Part shown: one piece after another, positions 40,641 through 48,959 of the stretch
Layout: each line of letters starts with the position of its first letter
Numbering within the stretch: position 1 is the first letter of the stretch
Assembly: GCA_944322095.1 (NCBI GenBank)
Contig: CALUNU010000002.1
Coordinates: 124,001-188,000, forward strand
Origin: an uncultured Alloprevotella sp.
Lineage (GTDB): Bacteria; Bacteroidota; Bacteroidia; Bacteroidales; Bacteroidaceae
Length of the DNA: 64,000 nt
Direction of reading: 5' to 3'
Notes under the pieces: generated by a model
The model's input: the letters and a program-made list of their open reading frames with translations, nothing else
What the model was told of the DNA's origin: nothing
Database searches by the model: none
Position numbers and translations under genes: made by a program

Positions 40641-42296
40641 TCAGCTTTCCAAAACGCCTCTGATCCAGCCAAAGAAGCCGCTCTTCTCGGGGCGCGTCTT
40701 GGCCAGCAGCTTGTCGATGACCTTGGCGGTGTCGTTACTGTCGAAGCGGCAGAGATTCTGTGCCAGCACTTGCCCTACGGAGAACGAGAGTACCCTAGGT
40801 TCGCTGATGCCCGCAGCCTTGCAGGTTGCGCCCAGCACGTTCCAGAAGGAGCGGAGCTCTTCCTGTACGTAGTCGAAAGCCAGCTTGGGGCGCTCGTCGG
40901 GATAGGGCGAGATCTTGTCGCATTTGGTCACGACGACGTAGACGCCAGCCGTCGACTTGCGGATGATGTTCTGCTTGCGCAGGTAGATGAGCATGTTGTC
41001 CAGGTAGTCGAGCATAGAAAAGCCGTTCCACGTGCGGTTGTGGGCGCCGTATTCGACGACGAAGAAGTGGACTTTCGGATTGGCTTCGTTGTTCAGGTAG
41101 CCGAGCGTGGTGTTGAGCGTGTTCTGGAGCATGGCGTCGATGATGCCGCCCGCGCTTTTCAGCAGCGTGGCGCGGAACACCTCGCCGGCCAGGTCGATGA
41201 GCGTCATGCGGTGGTATTTCTTTTTTTCGTCGCGCAGGCGGACCACCATTTCCTGGATGGTGTCGTTCGAGGTGCTTTCGGGTAGTGTGCTGATGCCTTG
41301 TTTTCTGAATATGTTGGCCAGCTGCATCATGTAGGCCCTGCCGCCGCACTCCTGCATGTCGAGCAGTCCTTGTTGCCGGGCGCTGCTGAGCAGGGCGCCG
41401 AGGGCGCACGTCTTGCCGGACGAGGGCGTCCCCCAAAAGTAGAACTCGGTGGAGTTTTTCTGCAGGCTGTCGGGCGTGATACCGCCGGGAAGGTGCTGAT
41501 TGCCTTGGAAGTTGAGAATGGCTTCCGTCGCCTCGGGGTCGAAAAGGGCGTCGAGGTCGGCCCGCGAGAGGACGCCTTGGCCCACTGCGGTTTGCAGGGA
41601 TCGAGCATCGTAGGCGTTGGGGTCGCGGCTGAGGGCGTCGAGCATGAGGTCGCGGCCGGCTCCCGCTTCGACGATGGCCTGCGCCTCGGCAGCGTGCCTG
41701 CCCGTGGGGTGGAGACGGAGGTATTCCTTGTAGCCCGCCGTACCTTGTGCGGCTTGTGCGCGGGTAAAGTCGGCATCGTCGCTCAGCGCGAGCAGGGCGG
41801 CTTCGATTTCGGCGGCATGGCGGCCGGGGTGTTGGCGGCGGTAGGCTTCGTAAGCCTCGGCGGTGCCTCGGCGGCAGGCCTCCATCCACGGCAGGTCGTC
41901 CAAGCGTTCGCGGCACTCGCCGGCGTGCAGGCCGTGAGGGAAGTCGGCCAGATAGCTGTTGTAGGCCTCGGCTGTACCAGTCTGCTGCGCCTTTTGCCAA
42001 GCGAACCCGTCGAGCTCGCTGATGAGCTTGGCGCACGCGGTGGCGAATCTTCCGCCGGGATACGTCTGCATGTAGCTACGACAGCCGGCCGGGGTGGGGG
42101 TGCTCTTCACCTCATTCCACTTTCTCTCTTCGCCGGCGGCCATGAGCTGCCGCAAGCCGTCTTGCCGCTCCTGGCTGAGGCCGGCTCCGACGAGCTCGGC
42201 CAAGGTGACATCGCCATTCTCGATGTAGTTGAGCAGGTTTGGCAGGGGGATGCCGCCATTGCAGGCTTTCAGTATTCTTTCTTTACGCTCATTCAT
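40641..42296 (-). CDS. GTPase with adaptor-like N-terminus and helical repeats (cluster gene 5)
   Basis: A 551-residue protein. Residues 1-55 (ERILKACNGGIPLPNLLNYI, ENGDVTLAELVGAGL) are an adaptor-like helical module that recurs in the 295-residue protein. Three or four repeats of the GTAEAY-xx-YL-x3-P-GRHA type follow (about 100-210), then a second short adaptor-like piece (GVLSRADLDALFDPE). The C-terminal 270 residues are a P-loop GTPase: G1 GTPSSGKT (289-296), G3 DLAG (368-371), G4 TKCD (457-460). The repeats also occur in the terminal gene of the operon. The gene overlaps the preceding one by 8 bp. Confidence 0.75.
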   Translation of the reverse strand: MNERKERILKACNGGIPLPNLLNYIENGDVTLAELVGAGLSQERQDGLRQLMAAGEERKWNEVKSTPTPAGCRSYMQTYPGGRFATACAKLISELDGFAWQKAQQTGTAEAYNSYLADFPHGLHAGECRERLDDLPWMEACRRGTAEAYEAYRRQHPGRHAAEIEAALLALSDDADFTRAQAAQGTAGYKEYLRLHPTGRHAAEAQAIVEAGAGRDLMLDALSRDPNAYDARSLQTAVGQGVLSRADLDALFDPEATEAILNFQGNQHLPGGITPDSLQKNSTEFYFWGTPSSGKTCALGALLSSARQQGLLDMQECGGRAYMMQLANIFRKQGISTLPESTSNDTIQEMVVRLRDEKKKYHRMTLIDLAGEVFRATLLKSAGGIIDAMLQNTLNTTLGYLNNEANPKVHFFVVEYGAHNRTWNGFSMLDYLDNMLIYLRKQNIIRKSTAGVYVVVTKCDKISPYPDERPKLAFDYVQEELRSFWNVLGATCKAAGISEPRVLSFSVGQVLAQNLCRFDSNDTAKVIDKLLAKTRPEKSGFFGWIRGVLES

Positions 42297-43227
42297 AGGG
42301 CTTTGCTTCAGGTGTCTGGGAGTTTTTAGAGGACGTGTCGTTGCCGACGATGGACTTTTGCGTGAGCCAGTAGGGCAGCAGGGTCACAGCCACCGTGAGC
42401 AGGGCGAGCAGTATGGCCGGTACGGACGGCGGAAGGGGCAGCGTGCGGTAGACGGCCGTGAGGCGGTCGCTGTTGTCGTTGAACGAGGCGTAGGCGAACG
42501 GCTCGTAGGGCTCGCCGTTGAAGGAGCGCTCACGGGCCGACAAGCGGTTGTAGCTCTCGGCACGGCTGTTCACCTCGTTGTGCAGCGTTTTGATGTTGGC
42601 CGGCAGGCCGACGTTCCACACGCTGATGCCCTTCATGCCGTCGAGCCAGGCATGGAAGGCCGTGGACGTGGAGTCGGACGCGGGCAGAAGGTGGCGGCGC
42701 AGGCTGGCGCAGAGGTTGTCGATTTTTTCAGCGTCGGTGGAGCCGGCGGCGCCGCCCACGAGCGTCTCATACTCGGAGGGGTTGCTGCGCTGGCCTCCGG
42801 GTGACGCGACGGTTGCGAGCCGCTGGCGGTAGCGCTCGACGCGGCGGTCAACATATTGCTCATAGGCGGCGTCGAGCTCCTCGGCGCTGGCGATGGTCTG
42901 CTCAAAGTCGGCGGTGAGTTCTTCCTGATGGCTCAGGACGTTCAGGAAGTTGCCGAACGGCAGCATCGAGAGGAGAACGACGATGGCGAAGAACGTACCC
43001 GCCACGGCTTGCCCCACCAGGCGCATGCGGCGCCAGCGCGAGGCTTTGGCCCGGCACAGCCACAGCACCATGAGGATGGCGACGGCCAAGAAGCCGAGGG
43101 TGGAGATGATGGGGACAAGGAGGGCGCCCTCGGCCCAATAGACCATGCCGAGGAAGGCCACGAAAGCATAGGCCATCAGGACGATGACCGAAAGCACGAG
43201 GGCAAAACTGAATGTGGTTTGTTTCAT
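42289..43227 (-). CDS. Polytopic membrane protein of unknown function (cluster gene 4)
   Basis: A 312-residue protein with three N-terminal hydrophobic segments (about 8-30, 36-58, 72-93), a helical soluble domain of about 170 residues (with SHQEELTADFEQTIASAEEL and FHAWLDGMKGISVWNVGLP) and one C-terminal segment (PAILLALLTVAVTLLPYWL). The topology suggests the middle domain lies on one side of the membrane, held by both ends. No family recognised. It overlaps the GTPase gene after it and follows the subtilisin gene by 33 bp. Confidence 0.65.
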   Translation of the reverse strand: MKQTTFSFALVLSVIVLMAYAFVAFLGMVYWAEGALLVPIISTLGFLAVAILMVLWLCRAKASRWRRMRLVGQAVAGTFFAIVVLLSMLPFGNFLNVLSHQEELTADFEQTIASAEELDAAYEQYVDRRVERYRQRLATVASPGGQRSNPSEYETLVGGAAGSTDAEKIDNLCASLRRHLLPASDSTSTAFHAWLDGMKGISVWNVGLPANIKTLHNEVNSRAESYNRLSARERSFNGEPYEPFAYASFNDNSDRLTAVYRTLPLPPSVPAILLALLTVAVTLLPYWLTQKSIVGNDTSSKNSQTPEAKPYE

Positions 43228-43260
43228 AACGGTAAATTGACGTGATGCATGGCCACCGGC

Positions 43261-46089
43261 CTAACGTTGGTTTTCGGGCAGGCGGCTTTCGAGTTCTTTA
43301 ATCTTTTGTTTGTAGCGGGCTATCTCCCTGCGTATGGCGGCATACTCGTCTTCGTTCCCCTCGCGCGGCTGCGGGCCGGGCCTGGCCTCGACGGGCGCTC
43401 CGGGCGTGGGTTCAGCCTCGGCGGGGAGCTTGCCGTCGCGGGCCAGCTGCAAGGCGCGGTCGACCTGCAAGAGGGGGCCGATGCCCGGCACCACCTCGCG
43501 GCCCGACTGTTGGAGGATGGAGATGATCTGCTTGCCCGTAAGGCCGGGCTTGACGCTCTTCAAAAGGGCGACGGCTCCCGACACGATGGGCGCGGCTTGG
43601 GAGGTGCCTTCGAACACGCCGTAGCTGTTGCCCGGGAAGGAGCTGAGGATGTCGACACCCGGGGCGGCAATCATCGATCCCGTGCCGAAGTTGGAGAAGC
43701 TGGCCTTGCGGAGCGATGGGTCGACGGCTGTAACACAGAGCGCCACGCCCGTTCGGTTCTGGGGGTTGAGGCGGCTGACAATCTGGTCGTTGCCCGAGGA
43801 GAATACGATGACGACGTTTTTACGCTCGGCCATGGCCGTGACTTTCTTCCACACCCATTCCATCTTTTTGAGCGACTCGTGCGATAGCTGTTCCTGTACG
43901 GGGACGGGCAGCAGGCTGAAGATTTTGAGGCTGGGCCCCATGGAAACGTTGATGACGTCGGCACCCTGGTGGATGGCATAGGCAATGCCGCTGATTTCGG
44001 CCGAAAGGGTGCTTCCTTCACCGTTGAACACCTGCACAGGCATGATTTTGCAGCCCGGCGCGATGCCTGAGACGCCCTCGTGCGTGCCGCCGAGGCCTGC
44101 GGCTAGGCCGGCCACGTGCGTACCGTGCTCAATCGGGTCGACTTTGTCCGATTTGGTGTAGACGTTGTAGGGACTGACAATCTTGCCGCGGAACATGCTG
44201 TGGTTGACGTCGCAGCCGTCGTCGACGACGGCCACGGTGATGTCGGAGCTGCCGCGCGAGATCTGCCAGGCCTGCGGGGCGTTGACGGCGCGCAGGTGCC
44301 ACCCGGCGTTGTCGCTGCTCTGGGAAGAGCCTCCACCCGGGATGGAATGGCTGCTTTGCGAGACGACCCATTCGTCCACCATGATGAACTTGTACTTCTG
44401 GCCCAGTTCGCGTTCGACGCGGGCTTCGAGCTCGGTGCGATCCTCGGGAGAGAAGTAGATGGTGATGCGCTTCACGTAGTCGTCGTAGTCGAGCTGATAG
44501 CGCTTCGTGTCGGGGTAGAGCCGGCGGAAGTCCTTGGCAAAGGCGTTGAGGTCGGTGTTCTCATCTTCGAAGAAGAGGTTGACAGCGCCGGCCATGTAGT
44601 CGGGGCCGTCGGGGTTGTCGACGATGGAGTCGCCCGGCTGGATGGGGCGCACGCCTACGTGATACTCGGCCTTGCCGTTGCCGGGGTCGATGTCTTTGCC
44701 CAAGTCGCCCTTGTCGATGGGCGTCGGTCGAACGTCGTCGTCGATTTTCTCTTTTTTTTCATTGTTGTCGTCGGAGTTGTCCTTGCCCTCGCATCCCTTA
44801 CAGTTGTCGAGCAGGAACCAGAGCAAGAGGAGGAGCAGCAGGAAGAGCAGGAACCAGAGCAACCATTTGAGGCAGCCCCGCTCGCGCATACGTTGCCACC
44901 ACGACGGCTTCTTTTCGTAGCGGGCGTGGAACACGGTGTCGCCCGTGAGGGGGGCGGTGGGGTCGGCGTCCCATCCGGTGAATTGAAGCTTCTTGCCGGG
45001 CTTGATGGGAGGGAGCGAGCCCATGGGGATGGGGTCGCCCGCCGTTACGTCCATCTCGTAGCAGTTGGTGGGCTTTCCGTCGGGGCCGCGGAAGTTTCCC
45101 TGCTCACCCGTTTCGAAGCGGACGTGCCACGTGGGAGGGGGAGGCGGAGGCGAGGGGGGCAAGGAGCGGAAGGAGGCCGTGATGTTCAGGTCGCCGTCGA
45201 GCACGAGGCCGGCGGGATCGACCGACCAACCGGCAAACTCGCGGCCCTCGTCGGCGACAGGTGTGGGGAAGTCGGCTGCCGCGAGGGCGTCGCCCACGTG
45301 GCGGTCGAGCTCGAGCGCTCCGTCCAGGTGGCCGCCTTCGCCGGCGGAGAACGTGACGCGGCAGCTGCCGTCGTGGACGCATACGGCCGTAAAGGTGAGG
45401 TCGGACGTGACGTCCTTGCCTTGCGGAGCCATGGGCTCCCAACGCTCGAAGGCGTAATGGGGAGCGGCGATTATCTCGGGGATGTCGGTCGGCCCTTGCA
45501 GCCGGTGGCCGTGGCGGCGCAGGAAGCTGGTGGCCGTCCCGCGGATTTCGCCCTTGCCCTCGATGCGGTAGGTCACGGTGTGGGTGCGGTGATCCTTGAC
45601 GCCGTCGGTGATGACGATGGCCCCCTGGCGGCGGTTGGGCAGCAGGCGCATGCCCCACGTGCAGAGGGTCACTTGCCCGTCGTAGCAGAAGGTGACGTCG
45701 TCCATATAGTCGGTACCGTCGAAGCGAAGGGCGCTTTCAAGATAGGCGCGCACCCCGGCATCGCCCGTTTCGGCAGCCACGCGGCGCAGGTCGGCCAGGG
45801 CCTGGTTGCGCAGGTTGGCGTAGCGGTCGTAGTGGGGGGTACCTTTGAGCGATTCGAGCGTGGCGGGCGCCTCTTCCCCGGGAGGGGCGAACCATTGGAT
45901 TTCGGCCTTGCCGGCGTCCACCACGGGCTCGGCCAGCAGGCGGTCGTATTCGTGCTGCGGGAAGCAGCGCGTGAGGATGCGCTCGTAGTCGGTGTAGCGA
46001 TTGTAGACGGGCGAGCCGTTGACGTTCTCGATATTGAAAGCTCCCAGTTTGACGGAGCAAAGTTTTGTTTTACCCTTGATGTTGCTCAT
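43261..46089 (-). CDS. Membrane-tethered subtilisin-like (S8) serine protease (cluster gene 3)
   Basis: A 942-residue protein. The N-terminal 210 residues are unassigned. Residues 215-395 hold two or three InlB B-repeat-like units (YAFERWEP, FAGWSVDPAGLVLDGD, FTGWDADPTAPLTGDT). One membrane helix lies at 409-427, followed by a charged linker. Residues 600-880 are an S8 protease with intact triad: Asp623 (VAVVDDGCD), His655 (HGTHVAG), oxyanion Asn767 (FSSGND) and Ser830 (EGTSQAAP). A short coiled coil ends the protein. No cleavable signal peptide. Which side the protease faces is unknown. It overlaps the SrfC-like gene by 4 bp. Confidence 0.88.
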   Translation of the reverse strand: MSNIKGKTKLCSVKLGAFNIENVNGSPVYNRYTDYERILTRCFPQHEYDRLLAEPVVDAGKAEIQWFAPPGEEAPATLESLKGTPHYDRYANLRNQALADLRRVAAETGDAGVRAYLESALRFDGTDYMDDVTFCYDGQVTLCTWGMRLLPNRRQGAIVITDGVKDHRTHTVTYRIEGKGEIRGTATSFLRRHGHRLQGPTDIPEIIAAPHYAFERWEPMAPQGKDVTSDLTFTAVCVHDGSCRVTFSAGEGGHLDGALELDRHVGDALAAADFPTPVADEGREFAGWSVDPAGLVLDGDLNITASFRSLPPSPPPPPPTWHVRFETGEQGNFRGPDGKPTNCYEMDVTAGDPIPMGSLPPIKPGKKLQFTGWDADPTAPLTGDTVFHARYEKKPSWWQRMRERGCLKWLLWFLLFLLLLLLLWFLLDNCKGCEGKDNSDDNNEKKEKIDDDVRPTPIDKGDLGKDIDPGNGKAEYHVGVRPIQPGDSIVDNPDGPDYMAGAVNLFFEDENTDLNAFAKDFRRLYPDTKRYQLDYDDYVKRITIYFSPEDRTELEARVERELGQKYKFIMVDEWVVSQSSHSIPGGGSSQSSDNAGWHLRAVNAPQAWQISRGSSDITVAVVDDGCDVNHSMFRGKIVSPYNVYTKSDKVDPIEHGTHVAGLAAGLGGTHEGVSGIAPGCKIMPVQVFNGEGSTLSAEISGIAYAIHQGADVINVSMGPSLKIFSLLPVPVQEQLSHESLKKMEWVWKKVTAMAERKNVVIVFSSGNDQIVSRLNPQNRTGVALCVTAVDPSLRKASFSNFGTGSMIAAPGVDILSSFPGNSYGVFEGTSQAAPIVSGAVALLKSVKPGLTGKQIISILQQSGREVVPGIGPLLQVDRALQLARDGKLPAEAEPTPGAPVEARPGPQPREGNEDEYAAIRREIARYKQKIKELESRLPENQR

Positions 46090-48905
46090 GGCTGTGGTTT
46101 CAAAGCGTTGATGATAAGTTTCAGTTCGTTGTTGGCAGCGATGTCATAGTCGGGCAGGTGGCAGGCGTAGAGGTAGCCCACTTTGAGCTGCTGCTCCCAG
46201 CGCCAGAAGGAGCGGTACTGGGGGAAGCGCATGAGCACCTCGCGGCTCTGGTTGCTGAACCCGTCGGCACCGAGCAGTTCGCGCTGGTGGGCCAGGCTTT
46301 CGAGCAGTTTGACCCCGTCGAGCGGCTCTTCGTCGCAGAGCAGGTGCTCGTCGAGATTGAGGCGCAGCTCTGCATTTTTTGCCAGGATGTTCTTCCGCTC
46401 TTCCGCGGGAATGAAGTCGAAGCCGAAGGAACAGGTGAAGGCATTGAGCTGCATGGCGAGGCTGTCGGCGATAAGTCCGACGGCCACGTCGCGGCGAAAC
46501 TCGTTCAGGTAGTCTTTGGCGTGTGTCGTCAGCCGTTTGCGCATGTCGGCCAGCACGTAGACAGCGCGCAGGTTGGTCAGGATGGTCGTCACGCAGGGCA
46601 GGCGGTCCTTGACGGCCTCGACGCAGTGGGCGGGCAGGTAGGTTTCGAACCAGTAGTGCTCAATGGTTTCCACGAGTGTGTCGGTGCTGCCGTGCTGCAT
46701 CTTGTCTTGTGAGAGAAGCACCTCGATGTCGACGTCGCGCTCGGCCAGAGCATCGCGGCACTCCTCTTCTGTGTCGACGCCGAGGTAGTCGCAAAGCCGT
46801 TCGATGTTGTCTTGCCGCGAGGCTTCGGACGAGAGCCCGGCCGACATGAAGATGCCAGCCTCGGCACTGCTCATGGGCTTCTGGTCCTCGAAGCCGAAAA
46901 GGATGCGATGGGCTATCTCGTAGACGTCGGCCTCGGGGAGCATCATGCGGTCGGTGAAGTAGCCGAAGAAATAAGGGTCGGCTCCGTTGCAGCAGTCGAG
47001 TTGCAGGCAGGCCTGCCCCGCCTGTCGCTTGGCCTGCTTGATCTGGTCGTCGCCAGAGTCGGGGTGATAGTATGATTCAAGGAGCAGGTTCAGCTCGCGA
47101 CGGAGCGAAGCCAGGTCTTTGCCAAACTTTTCGTCGCGGGCCTCCGTTACGTTGGGAGCCAGACGGTTCAGGCTGTCGATGATGGCTGCCGTTCCGTCCA
47201 TTCGTGGCGCGGCGGCCTCGTCCCACGCGGTGACGGGAGACGCAAAGTGGGCCTGCACGAAGCGGTCGGTCAGGAACGAGTCTTTCAGCTTTTCCTGGAA
47301 GTCGGGGAAGGCGTCGGGGCGGATGAGCTCAGTCTCGGCCGAGCCCTTTTCGGGGTCGTAGCCTTTGTAGATGGTGCGCGAATATTTGAAATCGCGTAGC
47401 AGGTAGAGGTTGTTGAACGTGGGCGAAGAGTCGGTCCAGCGGTTGAACCAGTGGGCGGCGTCGCCGGCCGATTTGAGCACCTCGGTTTCGAGCACGGTGC
47501 CGAAGCGTCGCTTCCAGCGGATGGAGAGGCTGTCGGGGTCGCCCGGCTTTTCGTCTTGGTATTCCAGGTCTTTGTTGAACCAGGTGCAGACGATGAACAG
47601 CGGAGCCAGGCCGGCGCGGCGCACGAAGGCCTCGCGCTCGGTCTTGCCCGCACCGACGTTGCGCGTAACCCACTCGTTGAGCAGGCCGCCCATGGTGCAT
47701 TCGGCCGACTGGTTGTTGTTGTGGCAGAAGAGCAGCGTGTTGATGCGCTTGGCCGCCGAGTATTTGTTGAACAGATACGACACCTTGCCGCGGCGCAGCA
47801 CGATGGAGAGGTTGTTGCCCTCGGTCAGTTTGTCCTCGCGCGTGTTTTCGGGCCGCCGTGCGCCGGGGAAATCGAGCAGGTCGAGCTTGTCGAGGAAGGG
47901 GCGCTCGGCCGTTTGCTCAGCCGGCACGGAGAAGGTTAGCTCGGCGGTGAGGGCGCTGAGGAACGACTTCTTCATTTCGATGGCGGGCCGGCCGCCGGGC
48001 AGCGCAACGCGCGCCGTGGGGCGGTAGTCGCTCCCGACCACCTCGGGCGCGCGGTACATTTCGTTCAGGCGCGTCACGTCGAGCAGGGTGCCGTAGCGGC
48101 GCAGCACGGCGGCAAACTCGACGTAGACCGTTTCGCTGAAACCGAGCATTTCGTAGGCGGCGAGCAGGTCGTCGAACAGGCGGCTGATGTGTTCGTTGCC
48201 GTTCCAGAGGAGCTTGATGGCGTCTTTGATCTGCGTGTTGTCCATGCGCTCCACGTTGGTGAGCAGGAAGTTGAAATAGTTGGACGCTTCGAGTGTGCCG
48301 CACTTCTTGATGATGCCGTTCGTTTTGAGGTATTCGTGGATGTCGGCCACGTCGTCTTCGCCCAGCAGGCGGTGCCCCTCTTCACCGCCCGAAGGGCGGA
48401 TGTTGTCCAGCCGGAGGTTGAGCGCCTCGGAGGACGGAATGTGCGCGGTGTCGTAATCGGTCTGGTTATAGTAGGCCTCGCACAGGATGAGCACGATGTC
48501 GGTCACCGTCAGCAGGCGCACGCGGACGCATCCCGGCGGCACTTCGCCTTCGTGCAGGCGGGTGGTGAAGCGCGTGACGACGCCTGTGGCTTCGATGGTC
48601 GAGCCGGGCAGGCTGGGGTTGATGTCGCTCAGGAAGTTGTAGGATGCCGTGCCGTCTGTCACGCAGAAGGGGCGGTCGGGCGTGGAGAGCAGGGCGCTCA
48701 CGAGGTACGATTTGCCCATCTGGCTCTCGCCGAAAGCTGCGGCAGAGCATTGCTCGGCCAGGGCGTACTGTATCTTTTTCAGGCCGCGGCGGATGTCGAC
48801 GAGTTTTTCCTTGTAGGACAGGGCTTCGGCTTCGGGCACATGGCGGCTCCATGCGAAGGCTTGCTGCAAGGCTGCTGTAAGGCGGGATATATCTTGGGTG
48901 TTCAT
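46086..48905 (-). CDS. SrfC-like P-loop GTPase (cluster gene 2)
   Basis: A 939-residue cytoplasmic protein. G1 is GESQMGKS (59-66), preceded by the helical LKKIQYALAEQCSAAAFGE. A G3-type DFPG (345-348, in LDLLDFPGARR) and a hydrophobic strand before NNNQSAE follow, then a long helical C-terminal half with several Cys. The overall pattern matches the Salmonella SrfC (virulence factor, dynamin-like) family, usually encoded beside SrfB as here. The G4 motif is not obvious (TWFNKD is a candidate). Biochemical role is not known for the family. Confidence 0.7.
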   Translation of the reverse strand: MNTQDISRLTAALQQAFAWSRHVPEAEALSYKEKLVDIRRGLKKIQYALAEQCSAAAFGESQMGKSYLVSALLSTPDRPFCVTDGTASYNFLSDINPSLPGSTIEATGVVTRFTTRLHEGEVPPGCVRVRLLTVTDIVLILCEAYYNQTDYDTAHIPSSEALNLRLDNIRPSGGEEGHRLLGEDDVADIHEYLKTNGIIKKCGTLEASNYFNFLLTNVERMDNTQIKDAIKLLWNGNEHISRLFDDLLAAYEMLGFSETVYVEFAAVLRRYGTLLDVTRLNEMYRAPEVVGSDYRPTARVALPGGRPAIEMKKSFLSALTAELTFSVPAEQTAERPFLDKLDLLDFPGARRPENTREDKLTEGNNLSIVLRRGKVSYLFNKYSAAKRINTLLFCHNNNQSAECTMGGLLNEWVTRNVGAGKTEREAFVRRAGLAPLFIVCTWFNKDLEYQDEKPGDPDSLSIRWKRRFGTVLETEVLKSAGDAAHWFNRWTDSSPTFNNLYLLRDFKYSRTIYKGYDPEKGSAETELIRPDAFPDFQEKLKDSFLTDRFVQAHFASPVTAWDEAAAPRMDGTAAIIDSLNRLAPNVTEARDEKFGKDLASLRRELNLLLESYYHPDSGDDQIKQAKRQAGQACLQLDCCNGADPYFFGYFTDRMMLPEADVYEIAHRILFGFEDQKPMSSAEAGIFMSAGLSSEASRQDNIERLCDYLGVDTEEECRDALAERDVDIEVLLSQDKMQHGSTDTLVETIEHYWFETYLPAHCVEAVKDRLPCVTTILTNLRAVYVLADMRKRLTTHAKDYLNEFRRDVAVGLIADSLAMQLNAFTCSFGFDFIPAEERKNILAKNAELRLNLDEHLLCDEEPLDGVKLLESLAHQRELLGADGFSNQSREVLMRFPQYRSFWRWEQQLKVGYLYACHLPDYDIAANNELKLIINALKPQP

Positions 48906-48959
48906 GTTGTTTCTGTGCTGGTATGTTTATATATATGCGTGCATCCTGTCGACGGCCCG

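Noticed and set aside
46086..48905. Assignment of the SrfC-like protein as a classic dynamin
   Set aside because: G1 and G3 are present but a convincing G4 motif and dynamin stalk signature are not visible, so only the broader SrfC-like label is used.
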